Assembly: GCA_022376465.1 (NCBI GenBank)
Contig: JACDTU010000001.1
Location: forward strand, 1,178,001-1,242,000
DNA from: Cubamyces lactineus
Taxonomy: Eukaryota > Basidiomycota > Agaricomycetes > Polyporales > Polyporaceae
DNA length: 64,000 bases
Direction of reading: 5' to 3'
The position numbers and the translations under genes were made by a program. Numbering within the stretch: position 1 is the stretch's first letter; every line of letters begins with the position of its first letter. Below, piece by piece: positions 11,388 to 21,996 of the stretch. A model generated the notes under the pieces. It saw only the letters and a list, made by a program, of their open reading frames with translations. It had not been told where the DNA came from and did no database searches.

Positions 11388-12507
11388 TCATGTAGCTGGC
11401 ATATCGCAGCTCATTGTTCCTCTGGCTTCTTTTACCAGGCGCTCCGGGCATATCAAGCTATATCGCCCACCATCCTGCTCATACTCGACGTACTCCTCGC
11501 CCCGCTTTTGCATCCGCCTCTTGACCTTCTCTTTTCCCTCGACAACGTTCAGCATGAATGCCTTTGTCGAGTGCAACACATCCATCGCGGGACCCTCGGC
11601 CGTCACATGCCCACAGTTAATCTTCACGGAGTCGCCCTTCCCGGACTCCGCCACCAGGCGAATCAGCTTGTCCACAGTCTCCAACCATACGACGATACTG
11701 CCCTCCTTCGGGAAGATGATCGGGGCCCACTCGTACAACGTATCCCCGACGTAAAGCATGCCCTCGTCTGTATCCCACAGCGCGAGCTCGTCCGGGGTAT
11801 GGCCTGGCGTGTGCAGAAGTGTCATGCCGAGAGGGATGTTGTCCTTGGAGAGAGGTGGTGATTGGTCTGGCTGGAGTAACGGCTTGTAGGAAGGCGTGGG
11901 GATCCCAAGGCTTGCACACAAGGAGTGCTCTGGGAGCTGGTCCGCCTCGAGGAACGCAGGGTCGTATCCGGACTGGATCACAAGCGAATCACTCGCGAAT
12001 TGCTCGACGCCCACTAGCGTAACAGCCGCGCCCGCGTCAGCCCCCGCAAGCTCGGTCAACGACCAACAAGCAGAAGAATCACATACAGATATGGTCGTAA
12101 TGACAGTGGCTCAGCACGACGACGTACTCAAACGCCCCACCCGAGTTCAAAGGCAAGGCCCCGTTGTCCGTCACCGGCGCGTACTCCAGGAAGTCGCGCA
12201 GACGCCTGAACGACGCCTGCGGGGCGTGTGTCGCGCCGCCGCACCCGGTGTCGAGCAGGAGGATCGTGCGCGTGGCGGGGACGAGCTTGGCGTAGATGAA
12301 GGGGTGCTCGTCGTAGATGTCGTCTACCTCGGTGATGAGAAAGGTTGTCGACGTGAGCCGGCGCGCGGTGAATGCGCGGTGGCCCCTGGGGGACTTGTCG
12401 GTGTCGGCGTCGGTCTCTGTATGATCGGTGTCGATTGTGGGATTGGGCTCAGGCTCTGTATACAGAGGTTCTCGGGCGGATGATTGGGTGGTTTGTTTCT
12501 GACCCAT
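11388..12507 (-). CDS. Metallo-beta-lactamase-fold hydrolase
   Basis: MBL-fold metal-dependent hydrolase of 348 residues. Exon 1 is 12507-12087, the intron is 12014-12086, and exon 2 is 12013-11388. Metal ligands are visible in order: SHCHYDHI (HxHxDH, spanning the splice, then LGVEQF), HTPGHTPDE, GDTLYEWAP (the bridging Asp) and INCGHV (final His). The first 60 residues are polar, without a clear signal peptide, so the protein is probably cytosolic. The nearest relatives I know are fungal MBL proteins of unsettled substrate, so I cannot choose between glyoxalase II-like, lactonase-like or other activity. The 3' end lies 39 bp from the end of the convergent CCDC174-like gene, so the transcripts very likely overlap. 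Confidence 0.88.
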
Positions 12508-12927
12508 CGTTCCCGTTCCCGTTAGGACTTGGTGGCTAGAGGAGAAGACGGGCGTGGGTCAGAGATGCGCCTGGGTCACCACGACGTACGTATATATACG
12601 GTCATTGTCCCGAATTAGTGTTCCAAACGCAATTCACGGGCTTCCGGACTGTGCATACGTCCACCCCTGCTACTTAGCGCATGCCTCCACATGTGTAATA
12701 TGCCCCCGCGCAGAATCGTAGACGTCTCGTTCCGGGAACACGACGTAGCATATACAATCTAGCTTACAAGACCACCGCACATCGTATACAGCTCCCTCCT
12801 TGCACTAGGATCATCGCGCTGTATCGATCTTTTGCATCTGTGCACACTAACGTCGAAGCTACGTATGCTCTGCACGACCACACCCATACGCATCCGCCAT
12901 CGCCGACCAGTACGTAACCTTAGGCCT
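12508..12927. other. Spacer upstream of the MBL-fold gene
   Basis: 420 bp between two minus-strand genes. It contains the TATA-like site at 12591-12598. No exon is seen. Confidence 0.5.
12591..12598 (-). promoter_or_regulatory. TATA-box candidate for the MBL-fold gene
   Basis: TATATATA inside the palindrome CGTATATATACG, about 85 bp upstream of the minus-strand ATG at 12507. Position fits a core promoter; function is inferred. Confidence 0.45.
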
Positions 12928-13307
12928 TCACCCACCCGACACCGGGCAGATCACTGCAACCTCCTCCCCTCCCTGGAGGACGACCTGCGCCGGGTCGTCG
13001 ACCATCTCCTCGTCGACCGCCCACTGGCTCTGCGCGAGGACCTCCTGGAGCTTCGTGCCCGGGTGCCGCGCCGCGAGGAGATCTGCGAGTGCGCTGAGCG
13101 GTAGGCCCGCTGCTGAACGTCGAACGTTAACAGGCAGTGTTAGTATGAGCTTTGCTATTGGTGTTGATGCTAGTGAGTGTACGGACAAGATCTGGCGTTA
13201 TCGGATTCGGACGCAGACTCGGACGCTGGTGGGAGGGCTACTTGTTCGGTCGTGAGACCTGTCGCGGTCGATGCGGCCGCGAAGTAGAGCACCGTGATCG
13301 TGGGCAT
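12928..13307 (-). CDS. Molybdopterin synthase small subunit (MoaD/MOCS2A)
   Basis: Ubiquitin-like sulfur carrier that, as a C-terminal thiocarboxylate, donates sulfur to molybdopterin in molybdenum-cofactor synthesis. Exon 1 is 13307-13187, the intron is 13110-13186, and exon 2 is 13109-12928, giving 100 residues. The N terminus ITVLYFAAASTATGL is the first beta strand. The second exon has LSALADLLAARHPG and WAVDEEMVDDP, and ends in CPVSGG, with the obligatory terminal Gly-Gly. The intron holds a perfect TACTAAC branch site and ends CAGCAG, so either AG could be used. The donor is GTCCGT. The length fits MoaD (about 80-100). The large subunit (MoaE/MOCS2B) is not in the window. Confidence 0.9.
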
Positions 13308-13673
13308 GCTCCGCGCACTTGTGAAGCGGTGGTATCTCAGGGGGAGCAACGATCCTGGTGGTGCGAGAGCAAGACGAGTGGGATTCGAGTCAAAGTGCTT
13401 GCACTTCGAAGTATAGGCGTGCATGAACGCCGAGGCATGCCGCGCGGTGTGTGTGCGAGCCTGTATGGGTTTACGAGTAGCATTACAGCAACGCCATGAT
13501 CCTACAGGTAATATGCAATGCATACCACCCATCGCAAGAAGCAATTTGTCCGAAGCAGGTCACGGTACTGTACACCTTACATGGAGCCCAGCACTCTCTT
13601 CCCGTCTCGTACACCATCCCCTCTATCGCAGCCTTCAACATACAAATGTTGGTTTCTTCCATGTGTACGCCGT
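13308..13673. other. Spacer between MoaD start and TPK stop
   Basis: 366 bp. It holds the MoaD promoter and the end of the TPK transcript. Nothing else is recognised. Confidence 0.45.
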
Positions 13674-14757
13674 CTATTGGGGCGAAGGTCCCTGGATAGG
13701 CGCAAGAGGCCTAAGCTCCATCGTCCACCAAATTGGCTTCGTCGTCTTGATGGATACGACGGGTTCCTCTGGCACGAGGTGGTTGGACGTCGATACCATG
13801 CCGTCAAATGAGGAGGGGTGATCCGCTATAGGGTATTCATGTTGGCTGTGTTAGGCAAACAGGAGAGGCTGAGGACGTACTGAGATTCCATCGGAGCCCG
13901 GTGGTGGTGAGGATTGTAGAGTCGATACCCACAGGCAGGAGACCGCACGTAGGACCAAAGAGGGTGTGGTCTACGTGTATTCTATGTTCTCCCTGAGGAC
14001 GTGTATGAGCCATGCGCTACTAATTCGAAGGCATGAACGCACGTACTGCATCAAGGAGCCAAGCGACATTATCGTCCGTAATCACGAAGGTGCGCTTCCG
14101 ACTCCTACGCAATTTGTGCACGAGCGAGAGCGTGTGCACCGTCTGGTCTAATCGTCCCGTCAAACCGCCTAAGATGACGATAGTATTTTGCTGCATCACG
14201 TCATTAGCACCTTTATACGAGCGAGGATGGGCTGTTCGCGTACCTCTACATGACGTTCCGCACGCTCATCCTCTACGAGCGCGGCGATACATTTCATGAG
14301 GTCGGTCGAATCTTGGTCATGATCGTACACAATGCGCACGCCGCGGGAAGAATAGTACGTGCGCACGTCGTCCCGAAGGGAGTCGAGGTCACCCTTGATG
14401 AGATCTGGGGTGAAACTGGGGGCGCGGTGAGGACGCGAAGACGGTGAGAGAAGGCGATGGTTACGTACGAAGCGCAAGCACGACTCACAGGTGCCGCTTA
14501 TCCTTTCCATCGAGGTCCTTGAGGAGGTCGTGGAGGCGGTTAGCGCCGCCATCCGCGCATGCGTGCCATCGCGAGGAATGCCAGAGGCGGTCTAGGAGGG
14601 GGAAGGAGAAGGGCTGGTTGAGGATGATGAGGGCGTTGCGGTGGTCGCGGAGAGGGTCGAGGAAGGAGATCTCCCAGCCTGTGAGGGAGTAGGCTGCGAG
14701 CGACTGAGGCTGAGGCTGAGACTGGGAGTGAGACGAGTGCGACCGAGCGTGGGCCAT
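13674..14757 (-). CDS. THI80: Thiamine pyrophosphokinase
   Basis: Transfers pyrophosphate from ATP to thiamine to make thiamine diphosphate. Exons 14757-14489, 14415-14244, 14190-14047, 13992-13881 and 13825-13674 sum to 849 nt, giving 282 residues. Catalytic-domain motifs in order: ALIILNQPF, WHACADGGANRLHDL (the Asp-Gly-Gly-Ala-Asn site), PDLIKGDLDSL, VYDHDQDSTDLMKCI (metal and thiamine-binding Asp cluster) and VILGGLTGRLDQT. The C-terminal substrate-binding domain has GPTCGLLPVG, TTTGLRWNLTDHP and SFDGMVSTSNHLV. All are classic TPK signatures. The N-terminal Gln/Ser/His-rich extension is non-conserved. The gene is divergent from the tail-anchored protein gene, 215 bp away. Confidence 0.95.
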
Positions 14758-14972
14758 GTGCCCTAGGAGAGAGGATGCGGGAAAGCGCAGCAGAGACAGA
14801 CAGCAAAGGCTGAGAGGGTCGCGTCGCGTGGGGAGGCACGGGCACGTGCCACGGACGGATCGGGAGGGTCGTGTCCTCGGAGTCAAGCGTTGGGGATACC
14901 ATCCAGCTCAACTCTCCAGCCACAGCATGCTCTCTCCCTCCTACCTCCTCAGCCTACCATCTTTCACGTCCC
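14758..14972. promoter_or_regulatory. Short bidirectional promoter region (TPK / tail-anchored protein)
   Basis: 215 bp between two divergent ATGs, so both promoters must overlap. No TATA box or clear factor site is seen. Confidence 0.5.
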
Positions 14973-17170
14973 ATGGACAGGCTGCACGACCACCACCAGT
15001 CCTACTCCTGGCACCAGGTACGTCTCCTTGTATGCATTCATCCATCGCGCACGTCGAGCTCATCCGTTCATCATACACATACAGTCTCACGACCAGGTCA
15101 GTCCTGAACCTGCACAGCAGCGCGAGGGCTTCTAATCCACGTCCGCATAGGCGACTGTCCTCCTTCTGCTCCCATATGATACCGTAGAGGACGACGTCTC
15201 GGTGAGCACCCTTTCGCCACTGCAGACCCGCATCTTCTCAGACTGTATTCGTACGCAGGTCATCATCGAGCAGGAATACCTTGTGGCAGGTGTAGTCGGG
15301 CAACCGCCGATCGTCAAGGTATGTCTACGTTGCAGCATGCTTCCGGGCCAGAACTTAATAGCTGTTGCAGGGTAAGCTCTACGGCAGGGTAGATACCGCT
15401 GCATCCCTGTGGCAACTTGAGCCTCGCACGTCCCGGTTGTCTCAACGGGAACGTACCACCTCAACTGCGTCAACTGCCTCCACACAATCCTCCTATGCTT
15501 TTATCTCCGAGCCGGAGATCTCGAGCAGCTTCGCCGCTTCCCTTGAAGCGGGTCTGGTCTCCGGATCCGACCCGGACGACACGGTGCTTTCCTCCCCTGC
15601 CCTGTCCTCGCCCGTCTCTTCGTCCGTGGACGATCACTTCGTTGTGGGCCATGATGGGCGGCATCAGCGCCGCGCCCCACTCTCTGTCTCTCCGCCTGCA
15701 CACCAACCTCAGAGAATCAGCCAGGTCTCCTCATACTCGTCGCTAGAGTCGCTTCACACAGCTGCTGGTCGGCTGTTGACGATACATCTGGAAAAGGCCG
15801 AATCGGTCATATGGCCTTCGCTCATCATTGGGCCGGTCCCTGAGAGCATTTCACCTGTCCCCAGTAATGTATACCCGTGGACAACGAGCGTAACTGAGGA
15901 AGCGAAGTATAACATGGACCCAACGAGCCTGGCGCTGATCGCACTCGACCTGTACGATATCCGCAAAGCAAGGGAAGATGCCTTTGAGTACTTTATGTGA
16001 GTGTTCTCCTTCATACCGGCATACAATCCAACTTATACGTATTGATTTAGTCGAGCTTGGCACCAGGCCCATCTCCCTTCCGCTGCCATCCGTCTAGCGA
16101 CGCATTATCTCCCCCTCCAGACACTCATTCCCGAGTCCGAGACTCCCGATGCTGCTCCCGATTCCCCAACGTCCTCCGTAGTGACGGTCTCCGCCAAATC
16201 TTCCCGCTCTCGCTCTGGCGGGCCGGCTGCTCAGACAACACCATCTCCCACAACACCGTCCGCGCTACAACTGACTGCCGTCCCTCCCCCACCATCGCCT
16301 GCGTCGCTCACCGTCGCACCCGGAACCGAAGAGTACTACCTCGCGCGACTTGGCGGTGCTTCTGGGCTCGCTCAACTATTCCTTGCCGCGGGGCTATTGC
16401 ACTTGGAGGGCACTGCGTCCACTTTGCTCGCCTCTTCTTACGCGGGGCTCTCTGCTCTGCGCGCACCGTTTACAGCCTCGGTCCCTGGGCCGTCTTCGAC
16501 TGGTCCAAGCCTAGCTGGCGTAGATGCATGGCAGCGCGATCGCGCCCAGGCCGCGCTGTTCTTCAAGCGTGCACGGACGCTGAGCCCATCGCTCGACGTC
16601 CCGCTCTTGCCCGCCGACCCTGAGTCGGAGTACAACTCGGGCGCGGAAAGTGGGAACGGCGACCCGCGCGCCGTTTCTCCCTCTCAGCCGTCGTTCAAGC
16701 ACACTCAGCAACAGCAACAGCAGCCACGGCAGCAGCAAGAGGGGCAACCACAACAAGGAGCCACCGTGGGTTCCCGCGCGCAGCGCCCACCGCGCCGACG
16801 CTCGCGGGCGACAGAGCACCTCGAGATGCCCACGCTCGACGTCCGGCGGCCCACGGACGCCTCCACCGCCCCACTGCCACCCATCCCCAGCGTCCGCCGG
16901 CGGAAACAACCACGCGGATCCGCTCGCGCGCCGTTCGTCCACTACCGCGACGACGGCCACGGGGCAGAAGACGACGAGGATGAGGACGCGGACATGTCGA
17001 GTTCGATGATGGAGAGCGTGCACGCGGAGCCGACGGACTTGGGTGCCGCGGGCGGAGACGAGGATGACTGGTCGTGGTACCTGTACGTGCCGGGCTTGGT
17101 CGGCGCGGGCACGGCGCTGCTCGTCGTGGGCCTTTTGAGCCTGCAGAATTGGCGGAAGAACCAGGGCTGA
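14973..17170 (+). CDS. Tail-anchored membrane protein of unknown function
   Basis: Four exons, 14973-15017, 15151-15318, 15371-15996 and 16051-17170, sum to 1959 nt and give 652 residues. I recognise no family. Visible parts: an N-terminal hydrophobic strand (ATVLLLLPYDTVEDD), a conserved-looking beta region (VIIEQEYLVAGVVGQPP), a Ser/Pro-rich spacer, and helical segments that look like degenerate helix-turn-helix (TPR-like) repeats: PTSLALIALDLYDIRKAREDAFEY, RAWHQAHLPSAAIRLATHYL and GLAQLFLAAGLLHLEG. Then come a Gln-rich run, Pro/Arg-rich low complexity and an acidic stretch. A single C-terminal hydrophobic helix (YVPGLVGAGTALLVVGLLSL) is followed by NWRKNQG. That suggests a tail-anchored protein of the ER, mitochondrial or peroxisomal outer face, with the bulk in the cytosol. 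Intron 1 is unusually long (133 nt). Confidence 0.7.
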
Positions 17171-17254
17171 TGCGGGCGGCGTTCTCGTCCTCGTCGGGGC
17201 TCGCCAGACGCGGATAGGCCAGTGCGGATGGGCTGCAAAGGTTGCATGGATCGG

Positions 17255-17273
17255 CGGACGGACGGACGGACGG
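17255..17273 (+). repeat. (GGAC)n simple repeat
   Basis: Four and a half perfect GGAC units just 3' of the tail-anchored protein stop. Confidence 0.85.
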
Positions 17274-17605
17274 GTTCGTGGTAAGTTCGATGCTTGGGTT
17301 GTGTTTACGACTGGGAACGATCTGGTACACAATTTTGCGATGACCCCTTGCACGCCTCCATTGTTTATACTAATCTTGCTTGCCTTCATTCGTTCATCTC
17401 TTTGTATCCCTGTAGTTGCTATTGCGCATCTCACCTAGGACCTCACCAGCAATATATCCTCTCAAACTCTTGTCCACGATCAAGAGAACGCGTCCCACGT
17501 TACAAGCCCCGCAGGCGATCGCGAGGTGTTCGAGAGAGCTCATTTTTCCAACATGAAAGAAAGCAAGTAGATACAGTGCAAACAACCAGGCGGCGCGCGT
17601 GTCAA

Positions 17606-17623
17606 TGTGTGTGTGTATGTGTG
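17606..17623 (+). repeat. TG microsatellite
   Basis: TG dinucleotide run with one TA interruption, in the convergent spacer. Confidence 0.8.
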
Positions 17624-18297
17624 AATGCAACGTGTGGGCCCAAGCAACTGAAGAAACAGGCTCGTAAATGATGCATGATGCAGACAGAAGTGAAATGGAC
17701 CGGTCGCGCGAGTCGTTGCGTGTGCTGGGGAAGCGCGGAAGATGGGAAGGTATATACAATTGCAAGATGTGGGGTCAACGCAACGGATGTGTCAATCAAT
17801 GTATATGAGAAAGCTGGGTACGTAGGGGGTTGGGAGTTGGGTAAGGGGGATGTATGGATGCATATATGTATGCGCGGGTGTATCGAATAGTAGATGGGAG
17901 CAGCGGCCGCGCGCAGGGGGGTATATACACGTAACTAGAGAGGCGGTAGGTATGCAACTTAGCAATAATAAGGAATGTGGGAGCCGCCGCGCCCCGTCCC
18001 GTCCCATGGAAGGGGGGAGGCAGACGCGGATCGGCGCAAATAGGGGAGAGCAGGTGTGGTAGGAGCTAGTAGAACATTAGGCCGACCTATGAACAACAAC
18101 CACCAGCCCGGGCAAGGCAATCCGTATAAACTTAGCTCGCAAAACGCGGAGGAAGATGGGAGGAAGGGGAAGCGAGAACGTGGAGAGGGTAGGGGGCAAC
18201 TGACAACAGCGGATGGATTAGCTCCTCGACTTGCGGACATGTACATATGCACGCGCTACCTGGTACGGAGGGAGGGGCAGGCGGGCGAGATCGGCGA

Positions 18298-21200
18298 TCA
18301 GGACGACGTCTTCGCCCTCGGCCGAGAGCGCGAACGCGACTTCGACCGCGCCTGGCTGTCCTTGCCCGACGACGGGGGACGGCTGGGCGCCGCGAAAGGA
18401 TGACCAGAGGCGTGCGTCTGCACGGGCGAGCTCGCGGCCGAATTCGAGTTCGAGATGTTGCTCGTAATCTGCTTGATCCGGTCGCGTTCTGCAGCGAGGT
18501 GCTGGAGTAGCATGCCGTCGAACTTCTGGATAGACTCGCGCTGAATACGGCGTCCGCCGTCCTGGTCAGGCTTCAGCCGACCAGCCTCACTAGGCGCAGT
18601 CGCGGGGCGCCGAGTGTCTCCTCTAGATCCGCTGCCCACCGAAGAGCTCGAGACGCCCGCACCGAGAGCATACGGGTTGATGGGCGAAGACGGCACGGCG
18701 CCGATGGGCAGGATGGGCGACTTGTTCGGCACGTTCATAATACCCTTGCCCTTCTTGACGCTCTTCACGGACCTCATGGACGTGAACGAGCGACGGGTCA
18801 TGTCCGCGACGTTCCCGATCGGCTTCTTGCGGTCGAACGTGAACTGTGGGACCGGCTCCGCGGTCACGAAGCTCGGCGCGGGCGACAGCTGCGGCGTGGA
18901 GTGGTTCCCGAGACGCATAATCGATGGCCGCGAACTCGAGCTCGACGCGCGATTTGAGATGGCCTGTGTGCGCGGCTCGACGAACACCTGCGCCGTCTCC
19001 ACCGGCTCCGACGCGGGAGAGCGCGGCGGGGGCGGAGGGTTGTATCGGCTGCGTGCATGCTCAGCGCCCTCGAGCGAGAGCTCCTCGTCGCTACTCTCGT
19101 CGGACGTTTCGAGATCGTCCATCGCGTTCGCGATGGTGGACTGGATACGGTCAAAGAAGTCGGTGGGCGAGGACGGCGCCGGCGCCGAGTGGATCGCAGG
19201 CACGTCGTACCGCGAGGGGATCTGTAAGGACAGTGGGTGGCTCTGGCCCCGTCGCTCTGCAAGCGGGGAGGAGGACGCGGAGGAGGACGATTGCGAGAAC
19301 TGTACAGACACGTCTTGCACCGGTGCGACGTCGGATGAGGGGGAGGACAGCATGTCGGAGGGCCCGCTTTGTGCGCCTGGCGACTGTGATGAATCATGGG
19401 TTGATACGGATGGGCGATATGTCGGGCGGATGGCGGGTGGTCTAGGAGGCGGAGGCAGCACGGTTGGTGATACGGACGATGAGAGACGTGGGGGAGGAGA
19501 CATGGCAGCACTGCGAGGGGTTACAGGTGGAGGACGAGATACTTCGGACTGCAGGGGCTCTACGATAGACGTAGCACTTCTCCTGGACAAAGAGGATGGA
19601 GGTCGACAGCTGCCGAACACTGCATCGCGGAATGCAGAGGCGGTCGGGGAAGGTGCAGAGTACTCGGAGACAGATATTGATGGGCGTCCTGACGGGATGG
19701 AGATAGTCATGGATGGTCGTGCTCCGCTGAGTTCGATATCCGTATCCATAGGCGTTCGGAACGACATGCTGTCATCAGAGTATCTGGAGTCACTCTCCGT
19801 GCGAGACCTCGTAAACGAGGGCATCCCCTCAAGGTTCCGGGGCGCAGGGGACAAGCCGCGGTGGATCTCGGGGTGCTCAGGGATAGGGGGAGGGGATAGC
19901 GAGGAGACCACCCGACGTGTGCTCGCGTCACTCGAGCTAGACATTCTTGGCGTAGATGCCGCTTTTCGCACAGTGTGGAACGTCGCCTCCGAAGAGCCTG
20001 AAGAGGGCCCCTTGGCTTTTGAAATACTGTCTGGAAGGTCCGGTTCCGAAAGAGAGTACAATGGATTCACGAGCTGCTTGCGTGGCGCAGGCGCCAGGGG
20101 AGTATGCATATGCGCAGGCGTTTCAGCACGGACGGGAGGATCTGCAGCAGTCAGCAGCGGGTGCTCCAGGGCCTTCGGCGACCGCTCCAGAAATGAAGGC
20201 GGTCCCGTTTTCGCCGCAGGTAAAACTTGAACGGTGAGCGGTTGCACAGGATACGTCGGGGAGCTAGGTTCTGACGGTGCTGTACGGATGCTGATGTCTT
20301 CCAAGATACGCTGCCCAACACGTCTTTGTGCCTCTAGTATCGCTGGCGTCGGGAACGTAGCCTCCGACTGCGGAGGAGGCGAGATGACATCCATGCGGCC
20401 GTCACTAGACGTAAATGACGAGTCTGGAGTGTTTCCAAGTGAGTGACTGACAGCTTCTCGCAAAAGCTCTTTTCTCCATGATTCCTCTTCTGAGCTGATG
20501 GACCACATTCCAGGACTACTCGGAACCAGGCGATCAGCAAGCACAGCAGCACCGACAGAGTCCTGAGGGCCCAAACCGAACATGGCAGACGCCTGCACGG
20601 CGAATAGGGCGTCAGCAGAAGGTGGAGGTAGGTCGACAGCATCTGTTGGATCGATCACGTCGTCGACATAGCGGTCCCGAGGTGCCGTTGGGGTTTTCGG
20701 TTTTCGACCGTCGGCTTTACTTCGAATTTCCTTCTCCGCCTCCTTCGCCGCCGTCGCAAGGTCGTCCATCCGTTCCCGCAACACAACCACTCTGCTAGCA
20801 GGCGGCGGACATGGTGGTGGTACAGCTGGCGCATGACTTAGAGGTTGAGTTTGAACCCTCAAGAGAAGTCCTGAAGCAGAAGGGGAGTCTGAGGTCGTCC
20901 TGAGGATGGGCCCATTGCTGTCGACGGCCGGGGGGCTGCCAGGAACAGGGGAAGTCGGCTTCGATTTCGCCTTGCCTATTCGGAAGAAGTCGAGGAAGCC
21001 AGACGTCGCAGGCTTGCTTTTCTGAGCGTCTTGTGGATGGGGAGAGAGCGCCATGGGGGTGGGTTTGGCGTGGGCAGGGGGAAGGAAGTAGCTGTTGTTG
21101 AGGAGCAGGCGCAACCGATACGACACGTCGTCCGGATCGAAGTCAGGCCCTTCGGGAGAGACGATGTCTGGATAAGACATGTCACCCTCATCCTGGTCCT

Positions 21201-21996
21201 CAGTGTACGGCATGGACGACTCCGTACGTGTCCCGGCGGATGTCGATGCAGGATAGACTGAGGATGATGTCGCAGATATCTGCGTCAAGATCGAGTCCCT
21301 GAAGTGGTTACGAGACGGGCCCGCTACGCGTACAGCGGGGCCGTCGCCAAATCCATACGGTGTCTGCGGGCTAGGCTGAGATGACGAATCCGAGTGCGCG
21401 TTCTGCCTGAACGACTGGCGAGGGAGGCTGAGACCGCGCAGCCGGGCCTTGGGCTGCACGTCGGGCAAAACGCTGGACGTCAACGCACGCTCACACGCGA
21501 ATAAGACAGGCATGTTCGAACGCACCGTGGTGAACGAGCCCGTGTCTGACTTTGCCTGCCTGCCCCGGCCCTGCTCGGGCGGATCCCTGATGTCGAGCGC
21601 ACTCCACGACCTCGCCATCTGCGACATGCCTGGATGGAGCCCCTCATAAGTGCGCCCCTCCGGCCCAATCGTCCGCGACCGCCGTCTCTGCCGCCTCACC
21701 TCCCGCTCCGCCGCGTGTATCTCCTCCGGCTCATCGTGCAGCAGCTTGGGCACGGGTGGTGCGTCGTCCAGGTCCAAGAAGCTCTCGCCGGCATCGGACT
21801 CGTACTTGCTGCTTGCGGAGCGGCCTGTGCTCTTGTCTCGTTTTGAGGGGACGAGGGACCGTGTGCGTGTGCGGGAGCGGCGCTGGAGGGACGCGCCGGA
21901 GCCTGTGCTGTGGACAGAGCTAGCAAAGGAGTCTGAGCGAGTGACAGGCGCGCCAAAGGAGAGAGGGGGTTCGACGGTGGCCGTCGAGGGGAGCAT
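18298..21996 (-). CDS. Large intronless Ser/Pro-rich, largely disordered protein
   Basis: One uninterrupted frame of 1232 residues, ATG at 21996-21994. Most of it is Ser/Pro/Arg/Ala low complexity typical of disorder, with short islands that look conserved: LDLDDAPPVPKLL, AAEREVRRQRRRSRTIGPEG, DVSYRLRLLLNNSYFLPP, FLDFFRIGK (basic/hydrophobic), SRVVVLRERMDDLATAAKEAEKE (short coiled coil), DALFAVQASAMFGLG and ESWRKELLREAVSHSLGN. Near the C terminus, KFDGMLLQHLAAERDRIKQ forms another helix. I do not know the family. The pattern suggests a cytosolic or cortical scaffold or signalling adaptor. It stands out by having no intron in a neighbourhood where nearly all genes have several. The start is shared with a 524-bp divergent spacer toward ERG28. 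Confidence 0.75.
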   Translation of the reverse strand: MLPSTATVEPPLSFGAPVTRSDSFASSVHSTGSGASLQRRSRTRTRSLVPSKRDKSTGRSASSKYESDAGESFLDLDDAPPVPKLLHDEPEEIHAAEREVRRQRRRSRTIGPEGRTYEGLHPGMSQMARSWSALDIRDPPEQGRGRQAKSDTGSFTTVRSNMPVLFACERALTSSVLPDVQPKARLRGLSLPRQSFRQNAHSDSSSQPSPQTPYGFGDGPAVRVAGPSRNHFRDSILTQISATSSSVYPASTSAGTRTESSMPYTEDQDEGDMSYPDIVSPEGPDFDPDDVSYRLRLLLNNSYFLPPAHAKPTPMALSPHPQDAQKSKPATSGFLDFFRIGKAKSKPTSPVPGSPPAVDSNGPILRTTSDSPSASGLLLRVQTQPLSHAPAVPPPCPPPASRVVVLRERMDDLATAAKEAEKEIRSKADGRKPKTPTAPRDRYVDDVIDPTDAVDLPPPSADALFAVQASAMFGLGPQDSVGAAVLADRLVPSSPGMWSISSEEESWRKELLREAVSHSLGNTPDSSFTSSDGRMDVISPPPQSEATFPTPAILEAQRRVGQRILEDISIRTAPSEPSSPTYPVQPLTVQVLPAAKTGPPSFLERSPKALEHPLLTAADPPVRAETPAHMHTPLAPAPRKQLVNPLYSLSEPDLPDSISKAKGPSSGSSEATFHTVRKAASTPRMSSSSDASTRRVVSSLSPPPIPEHPEIHRGLSPAPRNLEGMPSFTRSRTESDSRYSDDSMSFRTPMDTDIELSGARPSMTISIPSGRPSISVSEYSAPSPTASAFRDAVFGSCRPPSSLSRRSATSIVEPLQSEVSRPPPVTPRSAAMSPPPRLSSSVSPTVLPPPPRPPAIRPTYRPSVSTHDSSQSPGAQSGPSDMLSSPSSDVAPVQDVSVQFSQSSSSASSSPLAERRGQSHPLSLQIPSRYDVPAIHSAPAPSSPTDFFDRIQSTIANAMDDLETSDESSDEELSLEGAEHARSRYNPPPPPRSPASEPVETAQVFVEPRTQAISNRASSSSSRPSIMRLGNHSTPQLSPAPSFVTAEPVPQFTFDRKKPIGNVADMTRRSFTSMRSVKSVKKGKGIMNVPNKSPILPIGAVPSSPINPYALGAGVSSSSVGSGSRGDTRRPATAPSEAGRLKPDQDGGRRIQRESIQKFDGMLLQHLAAERDRIKQITSNISNSNSAASSPVQTHASGHPFAAPSRPPSSGKDSQARSKSRSRSRPRAKTSS

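Larger units (their letters stand above)
17171..18297. other. Convergent intergenic region with simple repeats
   Basis: 1.1 kb between convergent gene ends, so it is 3' UTRs. It holds a GGAC tandem repeat (17255-17273) and a GT-rich microsatellite (17606-17623). No gene is supported. Confidence 0.5.

Noticed and set aside
16511..17434. 307-codon minus-strand frame
   Set aside because: Shadow of the Gln/Pro/Arg-rich exon of the tail-anchored protein gene.
18614..20230. Long open frame on the plus strand (538 codons)
   Set aside because: Lies entirely antisense to the 1232-residue minus-strand gene. Its Gly/Arg/Glu-rich composition is the mirror of Ser/Pro codons on the other strand, and it has no motif.
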